43,540 nucleotides of DNA from Microvirga sesbaniae (GTDB lineage Bacteria; Pseudomonadota; Alphaproteobacteria; Rhizobiales; Beijerinckiaceae). Below, piece after piece: positions 34,921 through 43,515 of this stretch (position 1 is its first letter; each line of letters opens with the position of its first letter). The stretch covers positions 1-43,540 of the forward strand of contig NZ_JAMXFJ010000005.1 of the NCBI RefSeq assembly GCF_025460805.1, read 5' to 3'. The position numbers and the translations under genes are program-made. Under the pieces are notes generated by a model. It ran no database searches, was not told where the DNA came from, and saw nothing but the letters and a program-made list of their open reading frames with translations.

Positions 34921-35909
34921 TGACTTCATCACGGGAGAGCGCCGTGACAGGCCAAGCCACGGCATCGGACCCAAAAGTGGTCCCCACTTTTGGGATCGAT
35001 CCGATGCCTGCTTTCTCGAAGGGCGTGTCATCGAGTGCGGAAAACCCGAACCACTTTTCCGCACGACACGCCGGCCAAGCCTGGTCCTCCCATGAGGGTG
35101 CCGCCGCTCTCGCGGCCCCTGCCTCGACCGAGAAGCGACGCGCCTTCGACTGGCGCCTCCTTCTCGGCTTTTTATTGCCTATCGGTGTGGCGCTTCTCTG
35201 GGAGGCCGCCGTTCGTCTCGGCCTCGCGCAGGGCCGCCTCGTTCCGCCGCCGAGCCGCATCGTCGCGACGCTCTGGGGGCTGGCGCAGACCGGCGAGTTG
35301 TGGACCCATGCCTGGATGACGCTCTGGCGCGTCCTCGTCGGCTTCGTGATCGGGGCCGTCGCCGGCATCGTGCTGGGAGCGCTGTCCGGCTCCAGCAAGA
35401 CCATCCGGCACCTTCTCGACCCGACCCTCCAGGCCCTGCGGGCAATTCCCTCGATCGCCTGGGTGCCGCTCTTCATCCTGTGGCTCGGCATCTTCGAGGC
35501 CTCGAAGGTGGCGCTGATCGCCGTGGGCGTGTTCTTCCCGGTCTATCTCGGGATCGCGGGCGCGATCCTGTCCGTCGACCGCAAGCTCGTGGAGGTGGGC
35601 CACGTGTTCCGTCTCTCGCGCGTTCAGCTCGCCCGCCGCATCCTGCTGCCGGCGGTCCTGCCCGAGGCCGTCATTGCCCTGCGCTCGGGCCTCGGTCTCG
35701 GCTTCATGTTCGTGGTCGCGGCCGAGTTCATGGGCGCCTCGGAGGGCCTCGGCTACCTGCTCGTGGACGGGCAGCAGATGGGCAAGCCCGATCAGATCCT
35801 CGCGGCGATCATCGCCTTCGCGCTTCTCGGCAAGATCGCCGACAGCCTCCTGGTCGCGGGCACGAAGCCGCTCGTGCGCTGGCAGGACACCGTGCGGGAG
35901 CGGTTGTGA
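34920..35909 (+). CDS. ssuC: ABC transporter permease (SsuC-like) with a repeat-derived N-terminus
   Basis: 329 residues. From about residue 75 it is a normal SsuC-type permease: a first helix at 78-98 (LLLGFLLPIGVALLW), further helices, and the EAA loop in FRLSRVQLARRILLPAVLPEAVIALRSGLGLGF. Residues 14-50 are encoded by a family-B composite palindrome (34961-35069), giving a hydrophilic segment with PKVVPTFGIDPMP that is not part of the fold. The frame stays open through the repeat. The ATG overlaps the ssuA stop as TGATG; no start downstream of the repeat keeps the first helix. Confidence 0.85.
   Translation: MTSSRESAVTGQATASDPKVVPTFGIDPMPAFSKGVSSSAENPNHFSARHAGQAWSSHEGAAALAAPASTEKRRAFDWRLLLGFLLPIGVALLWEAAVRLGLAQGRLVPPPSRIVATLWGLAQTGELWTHAWMTLWRVLVGFVIGAVAGIVLGALSGSSKTIRHLLDPTLQALRAIPSIAWVPLFILWLGIFEASKVALIAVGVFFPVYLGIAGAILSVDRKLVEVGHVFRLSRVQLARRILLPAVLPEAVIALRSGLGLGFMFVVAAEFMGASEGLGYLLVDGQQMGKPDQILAAIIAFALLGKIADSLLVAGTKPLVRWQDTVRERL
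34961..35069 (+). repeat. Family-B composite repeat inside the ssuC coding frame
   Basis: First palindrome 34961-35008: GGCATCGG...CCGATGCC with inner CCCAAAAGTGG/CCACTTTTGGG. Second 35025-35069: GTGTC...GACAC with inner GTGCGGAAAA/TTTTCCGCAC. Same order and spacing as 22753-22864. Translated, it shares TFGIDPM with the corresponding frame of that intergenic copy. Confidence 0.9.
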
Positions 35910-36697
35910 TGCTGAACCTGGAGCACCTCTCGAAAACCTATGCCGACGGCACCCGCGCGCTCTCCGACATCAACCTGACCGTGCAGGAAGGCGAGATCGT
36001 CTCGCTGATCGGCGGCTCGGGCTGCGGCAAGACCACCCTGCTGCGCCTGATCGCCGGGCTCGACCGGGCGAGCGCGGGCCGGATCCGCCTCGACGACGAG
36101 GTGCTGTCGGGCCCTCACCCCTCCGTGGGCATCGTGTTCCAGGAGCCGCGCCTGCTGCCTTGGCTGTCCGTTGCCGACAACATCGCCTTCGGTCTCGACG
36201 GCGTCGTCGCCGCCGAGAGGAAGGCGCGGGTCGCCCATGCGCTCGACAAGATCGGCCTGTCCGAGCACGCGAACCGCTGGCCCCGCGACCTGTCGGGCGG
36301 CCAGCAGCAGCGCGTCTCCATTGCGCGCGCCTTCGTGACCAACCCGAAGGTGCTGCTTCTCGACGAGCCGTTCTCGGCGCTCGACGCCTTCACCCGCGCC
36401 AGCCTGCACGAGCATCTGCTCGGCCTGTGGGAGGAGACGCGCCCCACCGTCGTTCTCGTCACCCACGACGTGCAGGAGGCGGTGACGCTGGCCGACCGGG
36501 CCGTCGTCATGCAGCCGAAGCCCGGCCGCATCTTCGACGAACTGCCGCTGACGCTGTCGCGCCCGCGCGACCGGACGGGCCTGCCCTTCGAGACCTCCGT
36601 GCGCCGCGTCTTGACGGCCCTGGACCATTCCCTCAAAGCTCCCCAGCAGCAGCCGCAACGCGAGCGCGACCGCCAGGCCGCCGCGTTGTGGTGGTAA
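35909..36697 (+). CDS. ssuB: ABC transporter ATP-binding protein (SsuB-like)
   Basis: 262 residues of a nitrate/sulfonate/taurine-type ATPase. Walker A is GGSGCGKTTLL (about 37-47), the signature DLSGGQQQRVSIARAF, Walker B VLLLDEPFSALDAF and the switch His in VLVTHDVQEAV. The ATG overlaps the ssuC stop (TGATG), so ssuA-ssuC-ssuB are tightly coupled. The C-terminal 20 residues are Gln/Arg-rich (PQQQPQRERDRQ). Confidence 0.95.
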   Translation: MLNLEHLSKTYADGTRALSDINLTVQEGEIVSLIGGSGCGKTTLLRLIAGLDRASAGRIRLDDEVLSGPHPSVGIVFQEPRLLPWLSVADNIAFGLDGVVAAERKARVAHALDKIGLSEHANRWPRDLSGGQQQRVSIARAFVTNPKVLLLDEPFSALDAFTRASLHEHLLGLWEETRPTVVLVTHDVQEAVTLADRAVVMQPKPGRIFDELPLTLSRPRDRTGLPFETSVRRVLTALDHSLKAPQQQPQRERDRQAAALWW

Positions 36698-36716
36698 CTC
36701 TCTCAAGGACATCATC

Positions 36717-37226
36717 ATGGATGCGACTGCGCTTCGCGCCCTCCAGGCGCCGCTGAAGGATCAATACCGCAGCGACCCGAACTCCGCCGTGATCACCCTG
36801 AAGGCTCAGGGCACGCTCGACGACCAGCACATCGCCTGCAAGGTCGAGACCGGCCGCGCGCTCGCCGTCGCGGGCCTCCATCCGGCCACCGGGGGCTCCG
36901 GCGCGGAGCTGTGCTCGGGCGACATGCTGCTCGAAGCGCTCGTCGCCTGCGCGGGCGTGACCCTGAAGGCGGTCGCGACCGCCCTCGAGATCGACCTGCG
37001 CCACGGCGCCGTGAAGGCGGAAGGCGACCTCGATTTCCGCGGCACCCTCGGGGTCGACAAGACCGCGCCCGTGGGCTTCCGGAACATCCGCCTCTCCTTC
37101 GAGGTCGACACGGACGCCCCGCAGGAGAAGGTCGACCAGCTGCTCAAGCTCACCGAGCGCTACTGCGTGGTCTTCCAGAGTCTCAACAACAAGCCCGAGC
37201 TGAGCGCCACGCTGACGCGCAAGTAA
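36717..37226 (+). CDS. OsmC-family protein in the ssu operon
   Basis: 169 residues of the OsmC/Ohr fold. The two redox cysteines are likely those in LLEALVACAGVTL and ERYCVVFQSL, the usual positions for thiol peroxidase activity toward organic hydroperoxides. AAGGAC before the ATG and a 19-base gap after ssuB place it in the same operon. I infer a role in handling sulfur or peroxide by-products of organosulfur use. No sulfonate monooxygenase (ssuD/tauD) gene follows. Confidence 0.85.
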   Translation: MDATALRALQAPLKDQYRSDPNSAVITLKAQGTLDDQHIACKVETGRALAVAGLHPATGGSGAELCSGDMLLEALVACAGVTLKAVATALEIDLRHGAVKAEGDLDFRGTLGVDKTAPVGFRNIRLSFEVDTDAPQEKVDQLLKLTERYCVVFQSLNNKPELSATLTRK

Positions 37227-37261
37227 GGCGGTCTGTTCGCTCGCCCGTGTGAGGTTCTGAC

Positions 37262-37350
37262 GTCGTGGCCGGGCCTGTCCCGGCCATCCCGATGGGGTGG
37301 AGCGCAGCGCTTCGATCCACCGGGATCACCGGCACGAGGCCCGTGATGAC
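37262..37350 (+). repeat. Family-A REP element, copy 6
   Basis: Left arm GTCGTGGCCGGGCCTGTCCC-GGCCATCCCGAT, right arm GGGATCACCGGCACGAGG-CCCGTGATGAC. It follows the OsmC gene by 35 bases and precedes the 3' end of the lppC-like gene. Confidence 0.88.
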
Positions 37351-37421
37351 GAGGAGAACGGTCGAGCAAGGGCGAGAGCTGCTTCCACTGGCGTGGAATC
37401 ACCTCTCTTCCTTGCCTCGCC

Positions 37422-37463
37422 GCATTTTTGACCGCGAACCGGATCCACTTCGCCGAAAAATGC
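37422..37463. repeat. Family-B-like inverted repeat after the lppC-like gene
   Basis: GCATTTTT (37422-37429) pairs with AAAAATGC (37456-37463), enclosing a GCGAACCGGATCCACTTCGC core like the CGGATCC...ACTT part of family B. It lies 20 bases past the lppC-like stop on its transcribed strand and may serve as its terminator. Confidence 0.6.
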
Positions 37464-37483
37464 TCCAGGACGTTGCCATGGCC

Positions 37484-38782
37484 TCAGTTCCCAGCCACCA
37501 GGGTCCGCGGCGCGCCGCTGATCGCAACGGCGGTACCGCCGCGGATCTCCTGCACGGTCAGAGCGCGCTGGTTGGTGCCGTCGGGATTGAACCGGAACAC
37601 CCCGTCGGCCCCGGCGAAGCCTGCGGGGTTCGTGAGCATCCCGTCGGTGAAGGCCTGCGCCCCCTGTATCCGGGCGAGCGCCGCCGCCAGGGTCACGGCG
37701 TCGTAGGACAGGGTCGCGAGCCGGATCGGATCGACGTTGAAGCGCGCGCGGTAGCGCTCGGCGAAAGCCGTGAAGCCGCGCTTGTCGGGAGCCGCGAACC
37801 AGCCGCCCTGCAGAACGGGCAGAGCCGTCACCCGCGGCTCGTCCCACAGGCCGGTCCCGAGCGGCTTGACGCGCAGCGGATCGAAGCCCGCCATCTGCAG
37901 CGCCTGAGCAACGGCGGGCAGCCCGTCGCCGTTGTCGGGCATGAACAGGGCGTCGGCCTGCGGCGCGGGGCCGCCGATCACGCCGGTCAAGCGCCGCACG
38001 GCATCCTGAGGCTGCCCCGGCGGATAGGATTCGAGCGCCGCGATGCGGATTCCCTGCCGGGCGGCCGCCTGCTGCAGCCGCGCTCCGGCCACCCGGCCGT
38101 ATTGGGTCTCGGGGATCAGGGCCGCGATGGAGCGACGCCCCTGACTGGCCGCGAAGGACACGATGCGGTCCACCTCCTCCTGCACGAGGAAGCTCAGGAG
38201 ATAGACGCCCTGGGTGGCGACGCTCGCATCCGTCGAGAAGCCGATGACCGGTTTGCCCCGTTGACGCGCCACCTGGCCGACGGCCTGGACGGAGCCGGCG
38301 AAGAGCGGCCCGACGATGAGCTCGGCTCCCTCGGCGAAGGCCTGCTGCGCGGCCGCCTGCGCGCCCTCCGGTGTGCCGCCGTCATCCTTGACGAGAAGCG
38401 TGAGGTCCGAGCCCTGGAATTCGCTGAGCGCCAGTTCGGCGGCGTTGCGCAGGCTCTGCGCCGCCACGGCGCCCTGCCCGGCCCCGGTCATGGGCAGGAC
38501 CAACGCGACCTTGACGGGGCCGCTGCCGATGGTGGTGCCCGGCATCGCCCGGACGGGCGGAGCGTCCGGCAGCGGAGCGCCCGGCAGCGGAGCGCCGGAC
38601 GGCGGGATATCGGCCGCATAGAGCGGCTCGGCCGGTGCGGTCGCGGCGGGCCGGCTCGGCTTGCGGGCCGGCCCGCGGCTGGCGGAACGGAAGCCTGCGG
38701 GCACAAACAGCGCCGCGGACACAGCGGCGATCCAGGCCGCGCGGCCGGAACCGCCGCCTGGTCGATCGATGAAGCGCGCCAT
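37484..38782 (-). CDS. Penicillin-binding-protein activator, LppC/LpoA-like (periplasmic binding fold)
   Basis: 432 residues. An N-terminal hydrophobic segment (about 14-30) is followed by a Pro/Ala-rich linker and a Leu/Ile/Val-binding-protein type I fold: KVALVLPMTGAG, NAAELALSEF, VKDDGGTPEGAQAAAQQAFAEGAELIVGPLF, GKPVIGFSTD, IAALIPETQYGRVAG and LATLSYDAVTLAAALA. This matches alphaproteobacterial LppC-domain proteins, usually found beside rsmI, as here. Family members with LpoA activity stimulate PBP1A; that is unproved in this group. Most members are lipoproteins, but the expected lipobox Cys is absent (PAGFRSA). ATG 38782 has GGGGGG five bases upstream. Confidence 0.88.
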   Translation of the reverse strand: MARFIDRPGGGSGRAAWIAAVSAALFVPAGFRSASRGPARKPSRPAATAPAEPLYAADIPPSGAPLPGAPLPDAPPVRAMPGTTIGSGPVKVALVLPMTGAGQGAVAAQSLRNAAELALSEFQGSDLTLLVKDDGGTPEGAQAAAQQAFAEGAELIVGPLFAGSVQAVGQVARQRGKPVIGFSTDASVATQGVYLLSFLVQEEVDRIVSFAASQGRRSIAALIPETQYGRVAGARLQQAAARQGIRIAALESYPPGQPQDAVRRLTGVIGGPAPQADALFMPDNGDGLPAVAQALQMAGFDPLRVKPLGTGLWDEPRVTALPVLQGGWFAAPDKRGFTAFAERYRARFNVDPIRLATLSYDAVTLAAALARIQGAQAFTDGMLTNPAGFAGADGVFRFNPDGTNQRALTVQEIRGGTAVAISGAPRTLVAGN

Positions 38783-38919
38783 CTCCACCCCCCTTTGGAA
38801 ACAGCCCTGGCAATGGAGGGAAGCGTGACAGCAAAAGGTAAACATTGTTTCCAATGCGGGGCCGAGGCCCCGACGTCCCAGCTTCCGCGCCGACGCCCCT
38901 CATGCGACAGTGACCGACG

Positions 38920-39858
38920 ATGAGCCAGAGAATCGACAACAGAACCAAGCGGCGCGAGCCGACCGACCGGATCGCCACCTTCACGGCCTTCGGCCTCGCG
39001 GCCGAGGCCAAGCCCCTGTCGGCCGGCCTCTACGTGGTCGCGACCCCCATCGGCAACCTGCAGGACGTGTCCTTCCGGGCGCTCAACGTGCTGGCCGCCG
39101 CGGACGCGGTTCTGGCCGAGGATACGCGGGTGACGAAGACCCTCCTGGCCCATTACGGCATCACCACCCCGCTCGTGTCCTATCACGAGCATTCCAACGA
39201 CGCCGTGCGCGAGCGCATGATCCACCGGATCCGCGAAGGCCAGGCGCTGGCCCTCGTGTCGGATGCCGGCACGCCGCTGGTGTCGGATCCGGGCTACAAG
39301 CTCGTTCAGGCGGCGATCGAGGAAGGCCTGCCGGTCACCCCGATTCCCGGCCCCTCCGCGGTGCTGACTGCCCTCGTCGCCTCGGGCCTGCCGACGGATC
39401 GCTTCTTCTTCGAGGGCTTCCTGCCCTCGAAGAGCGGCGCGCGCCGCGCGAGGCTTGCCGAGATCGGCGCGATCCCCGGCACGCTGATGCTGTTCGAGGG
39501 ACCGCATCGCCTGCCCGAGATGCTGGCCGATGCCGCGGAGGTTCTCGGCGAGCGCCAGGCCGTGGTGGCGCGCGAACTCACCAAGATGTTCGAGACGATC
39601 CGGCGCGGCACCCTGCCCGAGCTGGCCCAGCAATTCGCCCAGGAGGGCCCGCCCAAGGGCGAGATCGTGGTGCTGATCGGCGAGTCGACGAAAGAGATGC
39701 ACGCGGCCGAGGCCGATGCGGCGCTCGACGGCCGGCTCGAAGCGGCCCTGAAGAACCATTCGATCAAGGACGCGGCGGCCCTCGTCGCAGCGGACCTCGA
39801 CCTGCCCAAGCGCGAGGTCTATGCCCGCGCGCTGGCGCTTGCGAAGAAGGACCCATGA
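38920..39858 (+). CDS. rsmI: 16S rRNA (cytidine1402-2'-O)-methyltransferase
   Basis: 312 residues of the tetrapyrrole-methylase fold. Characteristic segments: [94 protein letters not shown] and [13 protein letters not shown]. It methylates C1402 of 16S rRNA with SAM, tuning decoding at start codons. Divergent from the lppC-like gene and overlapping yraN by four bases (ATGA). Confidence 0.97.
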   Translation: MSQRIDNRTKRREPTDRIATFTAFGLAAEAKPLSAGLYVVATPIGNLQDVSFRALNVLAAADAVLAEDTRVTKTLLAHYGITTPLVSYHEHSNDAVRERMIHRIREGQALALVSDAGTPLVSDPGYKLVQAAIEEGLPVTPIPGPSAVLTALVASGLPTDRFFFEGFLPSKSGARRARLAEIGAIPGTLMLFEGPHRLPEMLADAAEVLGERQAVVARELTKMFETIRRGTLPELAQQFAQEGPPKGEIVVLIGESTKEMHAAEADAALDGRLEAALKNHSIKDAAALVAADLDLPKREVYARALALAKKDP

Positions 39859-40232
39859 AGAGCGCCCTGGAGCGTCGGCAGGCGACTTTTCTGCGCGGTC
39901 ATCGCGCCGAATGGATCGCCCTGCTGGTCCTCCTGGCCAAAGGCTATCGCCCCCTCGCCCGCCGCTACGCGGCCGCGGGCGGCGAGATCGACCTGATCGT
40001 CATGCGCGGCGACACCGTCGCGTTCGTCGAGGTGAAGGCTCGGGGCCTGATGGACGATGCGCTCTCGGCCATCACGGCCAGGAAGCGCCAACGGTTCTCG
40101 CGGGCGGCGCGCGCGTGGCTCTCCCGCAATCCGTGGGCGGCGGGCAGGACCTGGCGGGCCGATGCGGTGTTCCTGGCGCCCCGACGATGGCCGCGGCACA
40201 TCGTGTCGGCCTTCGAGCTGGAGATGCTCTAG
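39855..40232 (+). CDS. yraN: YraN-family (UPF0102) putative endonuclease
   Basis: 125 residues with the UPF0102 nuclease-like core: [34 protein letters not shown], which contains a PD-(D/E)xK-like set (E-x-D...E-x-K). Activity has not been established for the family. The start overlaps rsmI (ATGA) and the stop (TAG at 40230-40232) interlocks with the stop of the convergent LysR gene inside the palindrome CTAG. Confidence 0.93.
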   Translation: MKSALERRQATFLRGHRAEWIALLVLLAKGYRPLARRYAAAGGEIDLIVMRGDTVAFVEVKARGLMDDALSAITARKRQRFSRAARAWLSRNPWAAGRTWRADAVFLAPRRWPRHIVSAFELEML

Positions 40233-41101
40233 GCAGCCATCCGGTGCCGATCCGCGACGGCTTCGCGGATGTGCCGGGCCAGCTCCTGCACCACGTGATT
40301 GCCGCCGTCGCGCGGCAGGTAGAGATTGACCATGAAGGGCGGCAGGGCCGGCAGGCCCGAATCCGCTCCCAGCACGTCGAACCCGCCCGGCACGGTCGAG
40401 GCCATCCAGGCCATCACGGCGATGTCGGCCGCGACCGTCGCCACCTGGGCCGAGGTGTTCGTCACTTCGGAGACCGAACGCCATTCGATCCCCGCCTTCT
40501 GCAGGGCCTCGCGGATCGGAGCCCGGAACGCGCAGTCGGAACAGCCGACGGAGACGGGCAGAGGCCGCTGGCGCGCTGCATCGCCGCCTCGGGCTCCGAC
40601 CCACACGAGCCGGTCCATCACGAGATTCTCGCCGTCGGAATCGCAGGCCATCTCGGTGGCCAGCACCACGTCGACCTTGCCGTCGTAGAGCTTCGCGCGC
40701 AGCGACGCGCTGGAGCCGCTGTTGAGCGAGATCTGCACCCGCGGATAAAGGCGGGCGAAATCCTTCAGGAAGGTCGGCAGGTAGGTGGTGATGATGTCGC
40801 TCGGGATGCCGAGCCTCACCTCGCCCTCGAATTCGGGCGTGGTCATCTCGGTCCAGATCTCGTCGTTGAGGGCCAGCATCCGCTTGGCCCGCCCGAACAG
40901 GCGCTCGCCGGCCGTGGTCAGGGTGACGCCGCGCCGGTCGCGGACGATGAGCTCTTCGCCCAGCGTCTCCTCGAGCCGCTTGATCTGCTGGCTCACGGCC
41001 GCCTGGGTGAGGTTGAGAACCCCCGTGGCGGCCGTCATGCCGCCGGCATCCACCACGGCCACGAAGGCTCTCAGAAGGCTGACATCGAGATTGCGCGCCA
41101 T
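40229..41101 (-). CDS. LysR-family transcriptional regulator
   Basis: 290 residues. The winged HTH at 1-60 ([40 protein letters not shown]) and the long linker helix are followed by a two-lobe effector domain ([49 protein letters not shown]). ATG 41101 starts MARNLDVS; a four-residue upstream extension is less likely. Divergent from a DUF1127 gene over 104 bases that hold nested inverted repeats, so it probably controls itself and that gene. Pairing of LysR with DUF1127 is common in alphaproteobacteria. Confidence 0.93.
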   Translation of the reverse strand: MARNLDVSLLRAFVAVVDAGGMTAATGVLNLTQAAVSQQIKRLEETLGEELIVRDRRGVTLTTAGERLFGRAKRMLALNDEIWTEMTTPEFEGEVRLGIPSDIITTYLPTFLKDFARLYPRVQISLNSGSSASLRAKLYDGKVDVVLATEMACDSDGENLVMDRLVWVGARGGDAARQRPLPVSVGCSDCAFRAPIREALQKAGIEWRSVSEVTNTSAQVATVAADIAVMAWMASTVPGGFDVLGADSGLPALPPFMVNLYLPRDGGNHVVQELARHIREAVADRHRMAA

Positions 41102-41112
41102 GATCGGCCTCA

Positions 41113-41158
41113 ATAACGGATCATTATCATCAACATAATGAACATTCGTTTCCGTTAT
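41113..41158. promoter_or_regulatory. Nested inverted repeats between lysR and DUF1127 (LysR operator)
   Basis: Outer ATAACGGA (41113-41120) and TCCGTTAT (41151-41158), with an inner CATTAT (41122-41127) and ATAATG (41135-41140). The inner repeat contains T-N11-A (41125-41137), the LysR box pattern. The block is 12 bases from the LysR start and 47 from the DUF1127 start. AT-rich compared with its surroundings. Confidence 0.75.
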
Positions 41159-41205
41159 GCAAGGGGTAGGCGCATCCTGGTCTCATCGAACTTGAGGAGA
41201 CAGCC

Positions 41206-41415
41206 ATGACAACCCATCCGGTCACCCTTCTTCGGACCTCTCACCCATCGTCCGGCAAGCCGTCGCGCATCCGCAGCCTCTTTGCCTCGCTCATGCACGA
41301 GATCGAGATCCGCCGCGCCCTGCGCGAGGTCAGCGCCCTGGACGACGCCGCGATGCACGACATCGGCCTCACCCCCGGCAACGTCGAGGACGTGGTCCGG
41401 TGCGGCCGACATTAA
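41206..41415 (+). CDS. DUF1127 small basic protein
   Basis: 69 residues. A variable N-terminus is followed by a DUF1127 core: EIEIRRALREVSALDDAAMHDIGLTPGNVEDVVR. GAGGAG precedes the ATG by a standard distance. DUF1127 proteins in Agrobacterium-related bacteria influence phosphate and carbon metabolism and RNA turnover; direct activity is unproved. The TAA stop (41413-41415) interlocks with the stop of the convergent lipid-kinase gene within TTAA. Confidence 0.9.
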   Translation: MTTHPVTLLRTSHPSSGKPSRIRSLFASLMHEIEIRRALREVSALDDAAMHDIGLTPGNVEDVVRCGRH

Positions 41416-42293
41416 TCTCCGGATTTCGGAGCGAACACGGTCACGGCCGCCGGCCGGATCGAGAAATGGGCGGGCGTCCGGGTCACGATCTCGCCATCCG
41501 CATTGATCGGCCTCGGCTTGCGCGTGCGGATGTCGAACTCCTGAGCCCGGACCGCCCGGACCTCGTTCCAGGCGCCATGCTGCCCATGGCGGAATGAGCG
41601 TGCCATGAGGGCGAGCTTCCAGGCGCGCTCCAGTTCGAGGCTGTAGAGATCGAGATGCTGGTCGTCGATGGCGGCATCCTTCTCCACCGCGTTCCCGCCC
41701 CCATAGAAGCGCCCGTTGCCGACCGCAATCTGCAGCGTCCGCACGCGAACGGATTCGTTCTCGCTGGTGATGGTGGCCCGGAAGGGCTTCGCCCGGGCCA
41801 GAACCTTCAGGGCCACCAGGGCATAGCCGAGGCGTCCCCAGCGGCGCTTGATGTCCCGCGTCAGCTTCTGCGCCAGCTCCGCCGACAACCCGAGGCTCGC
41901 CACGTTGAAGAAGGGCTCGCCGTTGACGATGCCGAGATCGATCTTGCGCGTCAGGCCGTCCGCGATGACCTGGGCGGCCCCGTCGAGATCGAAGGGAATG
42001 CCCAGCGTGCGGGCGAGATCGTTGGCCGTGCCCAGGGGCAGAATTCCCAGGGGCAATCGCGCCTCGATCACGCCGAAGGCCGCCGCGTTCAAGGTGCCGT
42101 CGCCGCCGCCCACGACGGCGCAGTCCACATCTTTCGCATACTTGACGATGAGCGGCGACAGGTCTTCCCGTCGGCTGCATTCCAGATGAACGGGCTCGAT
42201 GCCATGATCCTTCAGGCGCTCGATGGCGATCTCGCACTGGGCGGCGCCGCTGCGGCTCTTGGCATTGACGATCAGAAGGGCGCGGCGTGGCAT
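41412..42293 (-). CDS. Diacylglycerol/lipid kinase family protein (YegS-like)
   Basis: 293 residues with a DAGK catalytic domain: RALLIVNAKSRSGAAQ at the N-terminus, VVGGGDGTLNAAAFGV (nucleotide loop), ILPLGTANDLARTLGIP and a C-terminal YegS-like beta domain (DDQHLDLYSLE, INADGEIVTRTPAHF). These enzymes phosphorylate lipid alcohols such as diacylglycerol or phosphatidylglycerol-type lipids; substrate not decidable. ATG at 42293. Divergent from gshB over 163 bases. Confidence 0.93.
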   Translation of the reverse strand: MPRRALLIVNAKSRSGAAQCEIAIERLKDHGIEPVHLECSRREDLSPLIVKYAKDVDCAVVGGGDGTLNAAAFGVIEARLPLGILPLGTANDLARTLGIPFDLDGAAQVIADGLTRKIDLGIVNGEPFFNVASLGLSAELAQKLTRDIKRRWGRLGYALVALKVLARAKPFRATITSENESVRVRTLQIAVGNGRFYGGGNAVEKDAAIDDQHLDLYSLELERAWKLALMARSFRHGQHGAWNEVRAVRAQEFDIRTRKPRPINADGEIVTRTPAHFSIRPAAVTVFAPKSGD

Positions 42294-42456
42294 GCTCGAC
42301 TACATGGAAAAGCTTGAGGGGATCCGCAAGGGGCATCGTCGAAGCGGGGCCGTGGGATAACCCGCCTCCCGGCTTTTCGTTCACGCGGCCCGCGATGAAG
42401 AGTTGCCATCCCGCTTTTTAAGGCCAATAACCCTGCTTCCCAAGGAGACCTGACGC

Positions 42457-43401
42457 ATGACCCTCACCGTTGCGTTCCAGATGGATCACATCCGCAGCAT
42501 CAAGATCGCGGGCGATACGGGCTTCGCGCTGCTGCTCGAAGCCCAGCGGCGCGGACACCGGGTCCTGCATTATACGCCCGACCGGCTTTCCCTGCGCGAC
42601 GGCGCGGTGGTCGCCATGGCGGAGACCATCGAGGCGCGCGACGTGGAAGGCGATCATTTCACCCTCGGAACGCCCGAGCGGATCGACCTGTCAGGTGTCG
42701 ATGCGGTGCTCATGCGCCAGGACCCGCCCTTCGATCTGGCCTACATCACGGCCACCCATTTCCTCGAGCGCATCCATCCCAAGACCCTGGTGGTCAACGA
42801 TCCGACCCATGTGCGCAACGCGCCGGAAAAGATCTTCGTCACCCATTTCCCGCACCTGATGCCCCCGACCCTGATCTCCCGCGACAGGCAGGAGATCGAC
42901 GAGTTCCGGCGCGAGCACGGCGACGTGGTGATGAAGCCGCTCTACGGCCACGGCGGCGCGAGCGTGTTCAAGGTCGGCCGCGAGGACCCGAATTTCGGCT
43001 CGCTCTACGACCTCTTCGCCAACCTGTTCCGCGAGCCCTGGGTGATCCAGCGCTTCCTGCCCAAGATCACCGAGGGCGACAAGCGCATCATCCTCATCGA
43101 CGGCGAGGCGGCGGGCGCGATCAACCGGGTGCCGGCGGCCAACGACATCCGCTCCAACATGGTGCGCGGCGGCGCGGCGAAGCCGACCGACCTGACGCCG
43201 CGCGAGCGCGAGATCTGCGAGACGATCGGCCCCGATCTCAAGCGCATGGGCCTGATCCTGGTGGGCATCGACGTGATCGACGGCAACCTCACGGAGATCA
43301 ACGTGACGGCCCCCACGGGCATCCGGGCGATCAAGCGCCTCGGCGGGCCCGATCTCGCCGTGAGGGTCTGGGACGTGATCGAGGGCAAGGTGGGCCGCTA
43401 G
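42457..43401 (+). CDS. gshB: Glutathione synthetase
   Basis: 314 residues, the normal length of proteobacterial GshB. The N-terminal domain is [34 protein letters not shown], and the ATP-grasp C-terminal part carries [34 protein letters not shown] and [16 protein letters not shown]. It joins glycine to gamma-glutamylcysteine. AAGGAGA precedes the ATG by eight bases. A 91-base hairpin (43401-43491) begins at the last base of its stop codon. Confidence 0.97.
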   Translation: MTLTVAFQMDHIRSIKIAGDTGFALLLEAQRRGHRVLHYTPDRLSLRDGAVVAMAETIEARDVEGDHFTLGTPERIDLSGVDAVLMRQDPPFDLAYITATHFLERIHPKTLVVNDPTHVRNAPEKIFVTHFPHLMPPTLISRDRQEIDEFRREHGDVVMKPLYGHGGASVFKVGREDPNFGSLYDLFANLFREPWVIQRFLPKITEGDKRIILIDGEAAGAINRVPAANDIRSNMVRGGAAKPTDLTPREREICETIGPDLKRMGLILVGIDVIDGNLTEINVTAPTGIRAIKRLGGPDLAVRVWDVIEGKVGR

Positions 43402-43491
43402 CGCATCGGACGGACCCAGCGGGCCGCGTCAGCGAAAAGTGGAACCGGTTTTCGCTTGCGCGGCCCGCTGGGTCCGCCTCATCCGATGCGC
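43401..43491. repeat. Long family-B-related hairpin after gshB
   Basis: GCGCATCGGA (43401-43410) pairs with TCCGATGCGC (43482-43491); CGGACCCAGCGGGCCGCG (43411-43428) pairs with its complement at 43459-43476; AGCGAAAA pairs with TTTTCGCT in the core. It is the longest palindrome in the window and may act as a terminator. Confidence 0.85.
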
Positions 43492-43515
43492 CAATCAAGA
43501 GAGGGAGCCTCGGAC

